From Pseudomonas sp. PGPPP3 (GTDB taxonomy: Bacteria; Pseudomonadota; Gammaproteobacteria; Pseudomonadales; Pseudomonadaceae): 6,070 nucleotides of DNA. The translations under genes were made by a program, and so were the position numbers. The notes beneath the pieces are model-generated. The model was not told the DNA's origin, made no database searches, and saw only the letters and a list, made by a program, of their open reading frames with translations. Each line of letters starts with the position of its first letter. Position 1 is the stretch's first letter. The DNA lies in the NCBI GenBank assembly GCA_002256055.1, contig NKIE01000178.1, positions 1 to 6,070 of the forward strand, given 5' to 3'. This document shows positions 1 to 5,827 of the stretch, piece by piece.

Positions 1-114
1 GTCCGCCTGGCCGCGCCCTTTGCCCCGTTCAACAAGGACCTGGCCGAGTTCGACCGCCTGGAAATCATCCGCACCTGGCGCTTCGAGCGTGGCGACCGCC
101 TGTCCAGCCGCTAG
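1..114 (+). CDS. TonB-family energy transducer, C-terminal end (partial)
   Basis: Only the last 37 codons are inside the window, ending in TAG at 112-114; the start lies upstream. The readable tail includes EFDRLEIIRTWRFERGDRL, which resembles the end of the TonB C-terminal domain (the 'I-x-R-T-W-x-F' strand). In this family that periplasmic domain contacts the TonB box of outer-membrane receptors, while an N-terminal anchor not visible here binds ExbB/ExbD. Its position directly before yqgE matches the tonB3 gene of P. aeruginosa, which is reported to be needed for twitching motility and pilus assembly. The TonB-family assignment is fairly firm. Equating it with tonB3 rests on gene order and a short tail, so I leave the symbol empty. 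Confidence 0.75.
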   Translation, partial: VRLAAPFAPFNKDLAEFDRLEIIRTWRFERGDRLSSR

Positions 115-118
115 CCAT

Positions 119-167
119 AAGCCTGTCGCAACAACGTCAGGCTTGAAGCAACGGGCTTGAAGCCTGA
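119..167 (+). promoter_or_regulatory. Leader with two mutually exclusive hairpins before yqgE
   Basis: The sequence AAGCCTG occurs at 119-125 and again at 160-166, and its complement CAGGCTT lies between them at 138-144. The middle segment can therefore pair with either the upstream or the downstream copy. The downstream fold is stronger: 137-144 pairs with 160-167 (8 bp), then a G-G mismatch (145/159), then 146-149 pairs with 155-158, with a 5-nt loop. It ends about 11 nt before the yqgE ATG, over the place where a ribosome binding site would be expected. The same stretch also contains the direct repeat GGCTTGAAGC at 140-149 and 154-163. No U-run follows, so this is not a classical intrinsic terminator. 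A regulatory role is inference. Confidence 0.4.
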
Positions 168-178
168 AACTAGCGCCC

Positions 179-748
179 ATGAAAGACCGCGCCCCGACCT
201 ACCTCAAGCACCACTTCCTGATTGCCATGCCACACATGGCCGATCCGCATTTTGCCCAGACCGTGACCTACCTGATCGAGCACAACGCCGAAGGCGCCAT
301 GGGCCTGATCATCAACCGCCCCAGCGGTTTGAGTCTGGCCGACGTGATTGAGCAGCTGCGCCCGGACGACCAGAACGGCAGCGTCGAGCAGGACTCACCG
401 ATCTTTGCCGGCGGCCCGGTGCAGACCGAGCGCGGCTTTGTCCTGCACCCCAGCGGCCAGCAGTTCCAGGCCACGCTTGAACTCGGCGAACTGGGCCTGT
501 CGACCTCGCAAGACACATTGTTCGCCATCGCCGCCGGCCAGGGCCCAAGCCAACACCTGATCGCCCTCGGCTACGCCGGCTGGGAAGCCGGACAGTTGGA
601 AAGCGAGCTGGCCGATAACGCCTGGCTGACCTGCCCGGCCGACCTGCAGATTCTCTTCGACATCCCCGCCGAGCAGCGCCTGAGCGCCGCCGCCGCGCGA
701 CTGGGCGTCAACCTCAGCCTGTTGACTCGCCAGGCGGGGCACGCCTGA
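179..748 (+). CDS. yqgE: YqgE/AlgH family protein
   Basis: The 189-aa product is a full-length member of the YqgE/AlgH (DUF179) family, matching the usual 185-190 aa. Conserved stretches are FLIAMPHM (residues 13-20), GAMGLIINRPSG (39-50), GGPV (78-81), GFVLHPSG (86-93) and GYAGWEAGQLESEL (131-144). It is a small cytoplasmic protein with no signal peptide or membrane segment. The molecular function is not settled; in P. aeruginosa the homologue was named AlgH through a link to alginate regulation. The ATG at 179 is chosen because an in-frame TGA lies at 158-160 and no other ATG/GTG/TTG intervenes. No clear Shine-Dalgarno sequence precedes it, and a hairpin ends just upstream. Its stop overlaps the ruvX start by one base; yqgE-ruvX adjacency is widespread in proteobacteria. 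Confidence 0.95.
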   Translation: MKDRAPTYLKHHFLIAMPHMADPHFAQTVTYLIEHNAEGAMGLIINRPSGLSLADVIEQLRPDDQNGSVEQDSPIFAGGPVQTERGFVLHPSGQQFQATLELGELGLSTSQDTLFAIAAGQGPSQHLIALGYAGWEAGQLESELADNAWLTCPADLQILFDIPAEQRLSAAAARLGVNLSLLTRQAGHA

Positions 749-1209
749 TGAGCCAACCACTGCGCCTGCTGCTGGGCTTCGACTACGGCACCAAACAAAT
801 CGGCGTCGGCGTCGGCCAGGTCATCACCGGCCAAGCCCGCGCGCTGTGCATCCTCAAGGCACAAAACGGCGTGCCGGACTGGCAGAAGGTCGAAGCTCTG
901 ATCAAGGAATGGCAGCCGGACGCCATCGTCGTCGGCCTGCCGCTGAACATGGACGGCAGCCCGAGCGAGATGAGCGCGCGCGCGGAGAAATTCGCCCGCC
1001 GCCTCAACGGCCGCTTCAACCTGCCGGTGCACATGCACGATGAACGCCTGACCACTTACGAAGCCAAGGGCGAGCGCCTGGCTCAAGGCCAACGCGGCGG
1101 CTACCGGGAAAACCCGGTGGACGCCCTGGCCGCCGCGTTGCTGCTGCAAGGCTGGCTTGAAGCCAACCCCGCGCCCGCGCCAACCACCGTACACTCCGAG
1201 GAGCCGTGA
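748..1209 (+). CDS. ruvX: Holliday junction resolvase-like nuclease RuvX (YqgF)
   Basis: The 153-aa product has the RNase H-like fold signature of the YqgF/RuvX family: [14 protein letters not shown] at residues 10-23 (Asp12 is the expected first metal ligand), [11 protein letters not shown] at 61-71, DERLTTYEA at 98-106 and [13 protein letters not shown] at 122-134 (Asp125 is the expected last acidic residue). Length is slightly above the usual ~140 aa because of a proline/alanine-rich tail after residue 140. Family members are linked to Holliday-junction resolution and to maturation of the 16S rRNA 5' end in E. coli; which role dominates here cannot be read from sequence. The ATG overlaps the yqgE stop in a TGATG arrangement, so translation is probably coupled. 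Its own 3' end carries the ribosome binding site of pyrR. Confidence 0.95.
   Translation: MSQPLRLLLGFDYGTKQIGVGVGQVITGQARALCILKAQNGVPDWQKVEALIKEWQPDAIVVGLPLNMDGSPSEMSARAEKFARRLNGRFNLPVHMHDERLTTYEAKGERLAQGQRGGYRENPVDALAAALLLQGWLEANPAPAPTTVHSEEP
1198..1203 (+). promoter_or_regulatory. Ribosome binding site of pyrR
   Basis: GAGGAG at 1198-1203 lies inside the last codons of ruvX, 5 nt before the ATG at 1209. It decides the pyrR start: the in-frame GTG at 1206 would leave a spacing of only 2 nt and is therefore unlikely. Confidence 0.7.
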
Positions 1210-1718
1210 TGAGCCTGCCCGATCCCGCCGTACTCCTGCCGCAGATGGCTGCCGCACTGAGCGCCCACCTGCAGCAGCACCAGATTGCCGAACCACGCTA
1301 CATCGGCATCCATACCGGCGGCGTGTGGGTGGCCGAAGCACTCTTGCAGGCCATGGGCCAGTCCGCACCACTGGGCACCCTGGACGTATCCTTCTATCGC
1401 GATGACTTCACCCAGAACGGCCTGCACCCGCAAGTACGGCCCTCGGCCCTGCCGTTCGAGATCGAAGGCCAACACCTGGTGCTGATCGACGACGTGCTGA
1501 TGAGCGGACGCACCATCCGCGCAGCTCTCAATGAGCTGTTCGACTACGGTCGCCCGGCCAGCGTGACCCTGGTCTGCCTGCTCGACCTGAATGCCCGCGA
1601 GCTGCCGATCCGTCCGGACGTGGTCGGCGCCACCTTGTCCCTCGCGCCTGGCGAGCGGGTAAAATTGCACGGCCCTACTCCGCTCGCGCTTGAGCGCCAG
1701 CTTCTTGCCTCCCACTGA
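1209..1718 (+). CDS. pyrR: Bifunctional-type pyrimidine regulator PyrR (uracil phosphoribosyltransferase fold)
   Basis: The 169-aa product is a type I phosphoribosyltransferase-fold protein of the PyrR family. The PRPP-binding signature is [16 protein letters not shown] at residues 91-106, with the adjacent acidic pair Asp94-Asp95. The N-terminal [13 protein letters not shown] segment (31-43) and RDDF (64-67) are also typical. In Bacillus PyrR binds pyr mRNA and regulates attenuation; in pseudomonads it is described as a regulator of pyrimidine genes. Whether this protein keeps uracil phosphoribosyltransferase activity cannot be judged here. I see no Bacillus-style anti-antiterminator leader around pyrB, so a different mode of control is likely. 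It begins within the ruvX stop codon (ATG shares one base with TGA) and ends 10 nt before pyrB. Confidence 0.93.
   Translation: MSLPDPAVLLPQMAAALSAHLQQHQIAEPRYIGIHTGGVWVAEALLQAMGQSAPLGTLDVSFYRDDFTQNGLHPQVRPSALPFEIEGQHLVLIDDVLMSGRTIRAALNELFDYGRPASVTLVCLLDLNARELPIRPDVVGATLSLAPGERVKLHGPTPLALERQLLASH
1635..1665 (+). promoter_or_regulatory. Candidate internal sigma-70 promoter before pyrB
   Basis: TAAAAT at 1660-1665 differs from the TATAAT consensus at one position, and TTGTCC at 1635-1640 matches TTGACA at four of six. The spacing of 19 nt is longer than the preferred 17. The AT-rich patch is encoded by codons that are uncommon in this GC-rich block (GTA, AAA, TTG at 1659-1667), so it stands out inside pyrR. 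It would give pyrB-pyrC' a start site of their own about 60 nt before the pyrB ATG. This is a pattern match only. Confidence 0.25.
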
Positions 1719-1728
1719 GACCCTCGTG

Positions 1729-2739
1729 ATGACGCCGACCGCCGCCAAGCGCCCGCTGCAGCTCAATGACCAGGGCCAGCTGCGCCATTTCCTGTCCCTC
1801 GACGGTTTGTCCCGCGAGCTGCTGACGGAAATCCTCGACACTGCCGACTCCTTCCTCGAAGTCGGCGCCCGCGCCGTGAAGAAAGTCCCGCTGCTGCGCG
1901 GCAAGACCGTGTGCAACGTGTTCTTCGAGAACTCCACGCGCACGCGCACCACCTTCGAACTGGCGGCCCAGCGCCTGTCAGCCGACGTGATCAGCCTGAA
2001 TGTGTCGACCAGCTCGACCAGCAAGGGCGAGACCCTGTTCGACACCCTGCGCAACCTCGAAGCCATGGCCGCCGACATGTTCGTGGTGCGCCATGCTGAC
2101 TCCGGCGCCGCGCACTTTATTGCCGAGCACGTGTGCCCCAACGTCGCCGTGATCAACGGTGGCGACGGCCGCCATGGCCACCCGACCCAGGGTATGCTCG
2201 ACATGCTGACTATTCGTCGGCACAAGGGCAGCTTCGAGAATCTCTCGGTGGCCATCGTTGGCGACATTCTGCATTCACGGGTGGCGCGCTCCGACATGCT
2301 CGCCCTGAAAACCCTCGGCTGCCCGGACATCCGCGTGATCGCGCCGAAAACCTTACTGCCGGTGGGCATCGAGCAATACGGCGTAAACGTCTACACCGAC
2401 CTCGCCGAAGGTCTGAAAGATGTCGACGTGGTGATCATGCTGCGCCTGCAACGCGAGCGCATGCAGGGCGGCCTGCTGCCCAGCGAGGGCGAGTTCTACC
2501 GCCTTTACGGCCTGACCACCCAGCGCCTGGCGCTGGCCAAGCCGGATGCCCTGGTCATGCACCCGGGGCCGATTAACCGTGGCGTGGAAATCGAATCGGC
2601 AGTGGCCGATGGCCCGCAATCGGTGATCCTCAACCAGGTCACCTACGGCATCGCCATCCGCATGGCCGTGCTGTCCATGGCCATGAGCGGCCAGGCCGCG
2701 CAACGCCAACTCAACCAAGACAGCGAGGAGCAGAACTGA
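1729..2739 (+). CDS. pyrB: Aspartate carbamoyltransferase catalytic chain PyrB
   Basis: PyrB catalyses carbamoyl phosphate plus L-aspartate to N-carbamoyl-L-aspartate, the committed step of de novo pyrimidine synthesis in the cytoplasm. The 336-aa product carries the carbamoyl-phosphate motif STRTRTTFE (residues 69-77), the mobile SSTSKGET loop with Lys99, HPTQGMLD (151-158), the aspartate-side loop [11 protein letters not shown] (238-248) and [11 protein letters not shown] (278-288). It is longer than the ~310-aa E. coli chain mainly through an N-terminal extension of a few dozen residues. In pseudomonads this extension is reported to serve nucleotide inhibition and assembly of a dodecamer of six PyrB and six PyrC'. 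ATG 1729 is preferred because GAGA at 1717-1720 sits 8 nt upstream and the protein then begins like P. aeruginosa PyrB. GTG 1726 and TTG 1690 are in-frame alternatives. The stop overlaps the pyrC' start by one base. Confidence 0.97.
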   Translation: MTPTAAKRPLQLNDQGQLRHFLSLDGLSRELLTEILDTADSFLEVGARAVKKVPLLRGKTVCNVFFENSTRTRTTFELAAQRLSADVISLNVSTSSTSKGETLFDTLRNLEAMAADMFVVRHADSGAAHFIAEHVCPNVAVINGGDGRHGHPTQGMLDMLTIRRHKGSFENLSVAIVGDILHSRVARSDMLALKTLGCPDIRVIAPKTLLPVGIEQYGVNVYTDLAEGLKDVDVVIMLRLQRERMQGGLLPSEGEFYRLYGLTTQRLALAKPDALVMHPGPINRGVEIESAVADGPQSVILNQVTYGIAIRMAVLSMAMSGQAAQRQLNQDSEEQN

Positions 2740-3965
2740 TGCGCACCCGTATCCTCGGCGCCCGCGTGATCGACCCGGCCAGTGGCCTCGACCAAGTCAC
2801 CGACCTGTACCTGCAAGGCGGCAAAATCGCCGCCTTCGGCCAAGCTCCAGCTGACTTTGTCGCCGACCAGACCATCGACGCCACCGGCTTGGTAGCCGCC
2901 CCCGGCCTGGTCGACCTGGCCGTGTCCCTGCGCGAACCTGGCTACAGCCGCAAAGGCACGATAGCCACGGAAACCCTGGCCGCCGCTGCCGGCGGCGTGA
3001 CCAGCCTGTGCTGCCCGCCGCAGACCAAACCGGTGCTGGACACTTCGGCCGTGACTGAGCTGATTCTCGACCGCGCCCGTGAAGCCGGACACAGCAAGGT
3101 CTTCCCCATCGGCGCCCTGAGCAAAAACCTCGACGGCGAACAGCTGGCCGAGCTGGTGGCCCTGCGCGACGCCGGCTGCATGGCCTTTGGCGATGGCCTG
3201 CACAGCTTCAACAACCACCGCACCCTGTGCCGCGCGTTGGAATATGCCGCCACCTTCAACCTGACCGTGATCCTGCATGCCCAGGACCACGACCTGGCGG
3301 CCGGCGGCATCGCCCACGAAGGGCCGACAGCGAGCTTCCTCGGCCTGGCCGGCATCCCGGAAAGCGCCGAGACCGTAGCCCTGGCCCGTGACCTGCTGCT
3401 GGTGGAACAGTCTGGCGTGCGCGCACACTTCAGCCAGCTGACCAGCGCCCGCGGCGCGCAGATGATTGCCGACGCCCAGGCACGCGGTCTGCCGGTGACT
3501 GCCGACGTGGCCCTGTATCAGTTGATCCTGACCGATGAGGCCCTGCGCGACTTCTCCAGCCTCTATCACGTGCAGCCGCCGCTGCGCACCCAGGCCGACC
3601 GCGATGGCTTGCGGGCGGCGGTCAAGTCCGGGGTGATCTCAGCCATCGCCAGCCACCACCAACCCCATGAGGCGGATGCCAAGCTGGCGCCTTTCGCCGC
3701 GACCGAGCCTGGTATCAGCAGCGTCGAGCTGCTGCTGCCGCTGGCCATGACCCTGGTGCAGGACGGCCTACTCGACCTGCCGACACTGCTGGCACGCCTG
3801 ACAGCCGGCCCGGCCAAGGCCTTACGCCTACTCGATCCGCAAGGCTCAACCCTGGCGGGTGAAACCTGGTTTTCCAAAGGCCAAAACTGCCCGTTTATCG
3901 GCCACTGCCTGCCCGCCGCCGTGCGCTACACCCTGGTGGATGGGCGCATCAGCTACCAGAACTGA
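2739..3965 (+). CDS. pyrC': Dihydroorotase-like subunit PyrC', probably catalytically inactive
   Basis: The 408-aa product has the amidohydrolase fold of type I dihydroorotases, with landmarks GLVDLAVSLREPG (56-68), ILHAQDHDL (178-186), IAHEGPTASFLGLAGIPESAE (191-211) and SHHQPHEADAKL (305-316). The metal site is largely lost. The expected D-x-H-x-H reads DLAVS, so the two histidines are Ala61 and Ser63. The metal Asp of the FxDDG motif is Gly153, the histidine of the HxxHxS motif is Gln233, and the catalytic Asp of TDHAPH is His306. Only His180 remains. This matches the known Pseudomonas pattern in which PyrC' is a structural partner of PyrB and a separate active PyrC exists elsewhere. A GAGGAG at 2725-2730 lies 8 nt before the ATG, and the start overlaps the pyrB stop. 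A strong terminator follows. Confidence 0.95.
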   Translation: MRTRILGARVIDPASGLDQVTDLYLQGGKIAAFGQAPADFVADQTIDATGLVAAPGLVDLAVSLREPGYSRKGTIATETLAAAAGGVTSLCCPPQTKPVLDTSAVTELILDRAREAGHSKVFPIGALSKNLDGEQLAELVALRDAGCMAFGDGLHSFNNHRTLCRALEYAATFNLTVILHAQDHDLAAGGIAHEGPTASFLGLAGIPESAETVALARDLLLVEQSGVRAHFSQLTSARGAQMIADAQARGLPVTADVALYQLILTDEALRDFSSLYHVQPPLRTQADRDGLRAAVKSGVISAIASHHQPHEADAKLAPFAATEPGISSVELLLPLAMTLVQDGLLDLPTLLARLTAGPAKALRLLDPQGSTLAGETWFSKGQNCPFIGHCLPAAVRYTLVDGRISYQN

Positions 3966-3977
3966 GGCACCCGTCAT

Positions 3978-4007
3978 GCAAAAGCCCGCCAATTGGCGGG
4001 CTTTTGC
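3978..4007. terminator. Bidirectional rho-independent terminator between pyrC' and the TM2 gene
   Basis: A perfect 13-bp stem is formed by GCAAAAGCCCGCC (3978-3990) and its complement (3995-4007), with loop AATT. It starts 12 nt after the pyrC' stop and ends 15 nt from the stop of the convergent minus-strand gene. The GC-rich core is flanked by A-run and T-run arms, so it gives a U-rich tail on either strand and can end both transcripts. Confidence 0.9.
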
Positions 4008-4022
4008 GTTTCTCGGGGCGAC

Positions 4023-4430
4023 TTAGAGCGGAGATATCTGTGCGTTGCGAATCGACACCTGATCGTTGAGGGTCCAGAAGTCATACAACACGCCCAGCAA
4101 GAAAAACCCGCCGGTGAACAGGTAGAGGATGCCCGTCAGCCATTTACCTTGGTACATGCGGTGCACGCCAAAAATGCCGAGAAACACCAACAGTATCCAG
4201 GCCACGTTGTAATCCAGGCCGCCTGACGTGAAGCGCAGGTCCGCCTCACGGTCCATCGACGGAATCAGAAACAGGTCGATCAACCAGCCAATTCCCAGCA
4301 GCCCCAGGGTGAAAAACCAGATCGTCCCGGTCACCGGCTTACCGTAGTAAAAGCGATGAGCCCCGAGAAAACCGAAGATCCACAACAGGTAGCCGATGGC
4401 CTTGCTGTGGGTATCCTGACGCATATCCAT
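4023..4430 (-). CDS. Tandem TM2-domain membrane protein
   Basis: The 135-aa product is built from two copies of the TM2 domain. Copy one covers about residues 9-57 (GFLGAHRFYYGKPVTG at 20-35, then a hydrophobic stretch ending WLIDLFLI at 49-56). Copy two covers about 74-122 (GIFGVHRMYQGKWLTG at 85-100, ending VLYDFWTL at 114-121). Each copy gives two membrane helices joined by the conserved G-x-HR-x-Y-x-G turn, so four helices in the inner membrane are predicted, with a hydrophilic linker at 58-73 and no signal peptide. The family function is unknown. The first ATG is preferred because AGGAGA (4441-4436) is 5 nt upstream; the ATG at 4424-4422 is an alternative 11 nt away. The gene lies downstream of pilU on the same strand but behind a strong terminator. 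Base composition is visibly less GC-rich than its neighbours, partly explained by the aromatic, hydrophobic protein. Confidence 0.9.
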   Translation of the reverse strand: MDMRQDTHSKAIGYLLWIFGFLGAHRFYYGKPVTGTIWFFTLGLLGIGWLIDLFLIPSMDREADLRFTSGGLDYNVAWILLVFLGIFGVHRMYQGKWLTGILYLFTGGFFLLGVLYDFWTLNDQVSIRNAQISPL

Positions 4431-4435
4431 ATCAC

Positions 4436-4441
4436 TCTCCT
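4436..4441 (-). promoter_or_regulatory. Ribosome binding site of the TM2-domain gene
   Basis: On the minus strand AGGAGA at 4441-4436 precedes the ATG at 4430 by 5 nt. It is a near-perfect Shine-Dalgarno sequence and supports the first of the two closely spaced ATG codons. I found no convincing sigma-70 or sigma-54 promoter between this site and the terminator ending at 4497. Confidence 0.7.
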
Positions 4442-4496
4442 GTGAAATAACCTTGCAGCTCTGACTGCCGATCAGGGCGCAAATTCAATTACAACC

Positions 4497-4542
4497 GGCA
4501 TAAAGACAAAACCCACCGGCCGGTGGGTTTTGTCTTTATGCC
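4497..4542 (-). terminator. Rho-independent terminator of pilU, a 46-nt perfect palindrome
   Basis: The two 23-nt arms (4497-4519 and 4520-4542) are exact reverse complements with no spacer, centred on CCGGCCGG. In RNA this gives a GC core (ACCCACCGG paired with its complement, a few bases forming the loop) extended by A-rich and U-rich flanks with TTTTGTCTTTA in the 3' arm. It begins 7 nt after the pilU stop, the usual place for its terminator. Being symmetric it could also work on the other strand. Confidence 0.85.
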
Positions 4543-4549
4543 TCAAAAC

Positions 4550-5695
4550 TTAGCGGAAACGTCGCCCCGGTTCTTCGTCGCTTACCTCCAGGGACAAGCC
4601 CTGGGACATGCTGGTCAGGTGCTCGCCATCAGTTTCCGATCCGAGCTTGATCAGCAGACGCAAGTCGTTGGCAGAGTCGGCATGCGCGAGGGCATCTTCG
4701 TAGGTGATTTCGCCCTGAGCGTACAGCGCATACAGGGCCTGGTCGAAGGTCTGCATGCCCTGCTCGGTCGAGCGTTTCATCAGCGCCTTAAGCTCGTGCA
4801 CTTCGCCCTTGCGAATCAAGTCCGCCGCCAACGGGGTGTTGATCAACACCTCAATCACCGCGCGTCGCCCCTTGCCGTCCGGAGTCGGCACCAGTTGCTG
4901 AGCGACGATGGCCTTAAGGTTCAGCGACAAATCCATCCACACCTGCTGCTGACGGTCCGGCGGGAAGAAGTTGATAATCCGGTCCAGCGCCTGGTTGGCG
5001 TTGTTGGCGTGCAGCGTGGCCAGGCACAAGTGACCGGTTTCAGCGAACACCACCGCATGGTCCATGGTCTCGCGGGTCCGCACTTCGCCGATCATAATCA
5101 CGTCCGGCGCCTGGCGCAGGGTGTTCTTCAGGGCGATTTCGAACGACTCGGTATCGATCCCCACTTCACGCTGAGTGACGATGCAGCTCTGGTGCTGGTG
5201 AATGTATTCGATCGGGTCTTCGATAGAGATGATGTGGCCGCTGGAGTTCTTGTTGCGGTAGCCGATCATCGCCGCCAACGAGGTGGATTTACCGGTACCG
5301 GTGGCACCGACAAACAGGACCAGGCCGCGCTTGGTCAGCGACAGTTTTTTCAGCACTTCCGGCAGCTTGAGGTCTTCCAGCGTCGGAATATTGGTTTCGA
5401 TACGGCGCAGCACCATGCCTGCCAGGTTGCGCTGATAAAACGCACTTACGCGGAAGCGGCCAACGCCACGCGCACTGATGGCGAAGTTGCACTCGTGGTT
5501 CTCGGTGAAGTCACGGCGCTGCTGCTCGTTCATCACGGAGTGCACGGTCTCGCGGGTTTGCTCCGGCGACATGGCGTTTTTGGTCACCGGCATGATCTTG
5601 CCATTGACCTTCATCGACGGCGGCACGCCGGCGGTAATAAACAAGTCCGAGCCGCCCTTTTCGACCATCAAGCGCAGCAGTTTTTCGAATTCCAT
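4550..5695 (-). CDS. pilU: Type IV pilus retraction-associated ATPase PilU
   Basis: The 381-aa product is a PilT/VirB11-type secretion ATPase, close to the length of P. aeruginosa PilU (about 382). Motifs in order are Walker A GATGTGKST (130-138), Asp box HIISIEDPIEYIH (154-166), Walker B DVIMIGEVR (198-206) and His box ETGHLCLATLHANNA (219-233). These hexameric ATPases act at the inner-membrane base of the type IV pilus; PilU supports PilT-driven retraction and is needed for normal twitching. The region equivalent to the AIRNLIRE motif of PilT reads LAADLIRK (289-296). The residues after about 350 form a polar tail typical of PilU and absent from PilT. The ATG at 5695 follows GAGAAGG at 5705-5699 (3-nt gap). 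It lies downstream of pilT and is probably in the same transcript; a palindromic terminator follows. Confidence 0.96.
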   Translation of the reverse strand: MEFEKLLRLMVEKGGSDLFITAGVPPSMKVNGKIMPVTKNAMSPEQTRETVHSVMNEQQRRDFTENHECNFAISARGVGRFRVSAFYQRNLAGMVLRRIETNIPTLEDLKLPEVLKKLSLTKRGLVLFVGATGTGKSTSLAAMIGYRNKNSSGHIISIEDPIEYIHQHQSCIVTQREVGIDTESFEIALKNTLRQAPDVIMIGEVRTRETMDHAVVFAETGHLCLATLHANNANQALDRIINFFPPDRQQQVWMDLSLNLKAIVAQQLVPTPDGKGRRAVIEVLINTPLAADLIRKGEVHELKALMKRSTEQGMQTFDQALYALYAQGEITYEDALAHADSANDLRLLIKLGSETDGEHLTSMSQGLSLEVSDEEPGRRFR

Positions 5696-5827
5696 GGACC
5701 TTCTCGCCTATCACACCTGGCACGCCATGCAGTGCTCAAAGCACCGCGCCCTGAGGGGCCAACCGCTTGCGGGCGTGTAGCGCAAGGGTGTCTTGCCGCT
5801 TCCACCAGCAGGCGGAGGCGGCTTGGA
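5696..5827 (-). other. pilT-pilU intergenic spacer
   Basis: This 132-nt gap holds the pilU ribosome binding site next to 5696. I found no convincing terminator or promoter. Two weak inverted repeats are present: GTGCT/AGCAC at 5732-5744 with a 3-nt loop, and CTTGCG/CGCAAG at 5766-5786 with a 9-nt loop; neither is followed by a U-run. Read-through from pilT into pilU is therefore plausible. Confidence 0.5.

Noticed and set aside
1154..1164. Third copy of GGCTTGAAGCC, inside ruvX
   Set aside because: It encodes the Leu-Glu-Ala part of an ordinary helix in the correct frame and needs no extra explanation; probably chance.
571..1371. Long minus-strand open frame opposite yqgE, ruvX and pyrR
   Set aside because: It is antisense to three well-recognised genes, its translation shows no family I know, and long antisense open frames are expected in GC-rich DNA.
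1690..1728. Upstream TTG (1690) and GTG (1726) starts for pyrB
   Set aside because: The ATG at 1729 has a Shine-Dalgarno sequence at suitable distance and begins like the known Pseudomonas protein; the TTG would place the start well inside pyrR.
1101..2369. 422-codon minus-strand open frame opposite pyrR and pyrB
   Set aside because: Antisense shadow of conserved coding sequence, with low-complexity Arg/Ser-rich translation and no recognisable domain.
2643..3569. 308-codon minus-strand open frame opposite pyrC'
   Set aside because: Gly/Ala/Gln/His-rich translation typical of the reverse complement of GC-rich codons; pyrC' is clearly the real gene.
3993..4226. Plus-strand 77-codon open frame
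   Set aside because: It starts inside the terminator loop and is antisense to the TM2 gene, which has a strong ribosome binding site and clear domain motifs.
5732..5786. Small inverted repeats in the pilT-pilU spacer as a possible terminator
   Set aside because: Stems are only 5-6 bp and no U-run follows on the coding strand.
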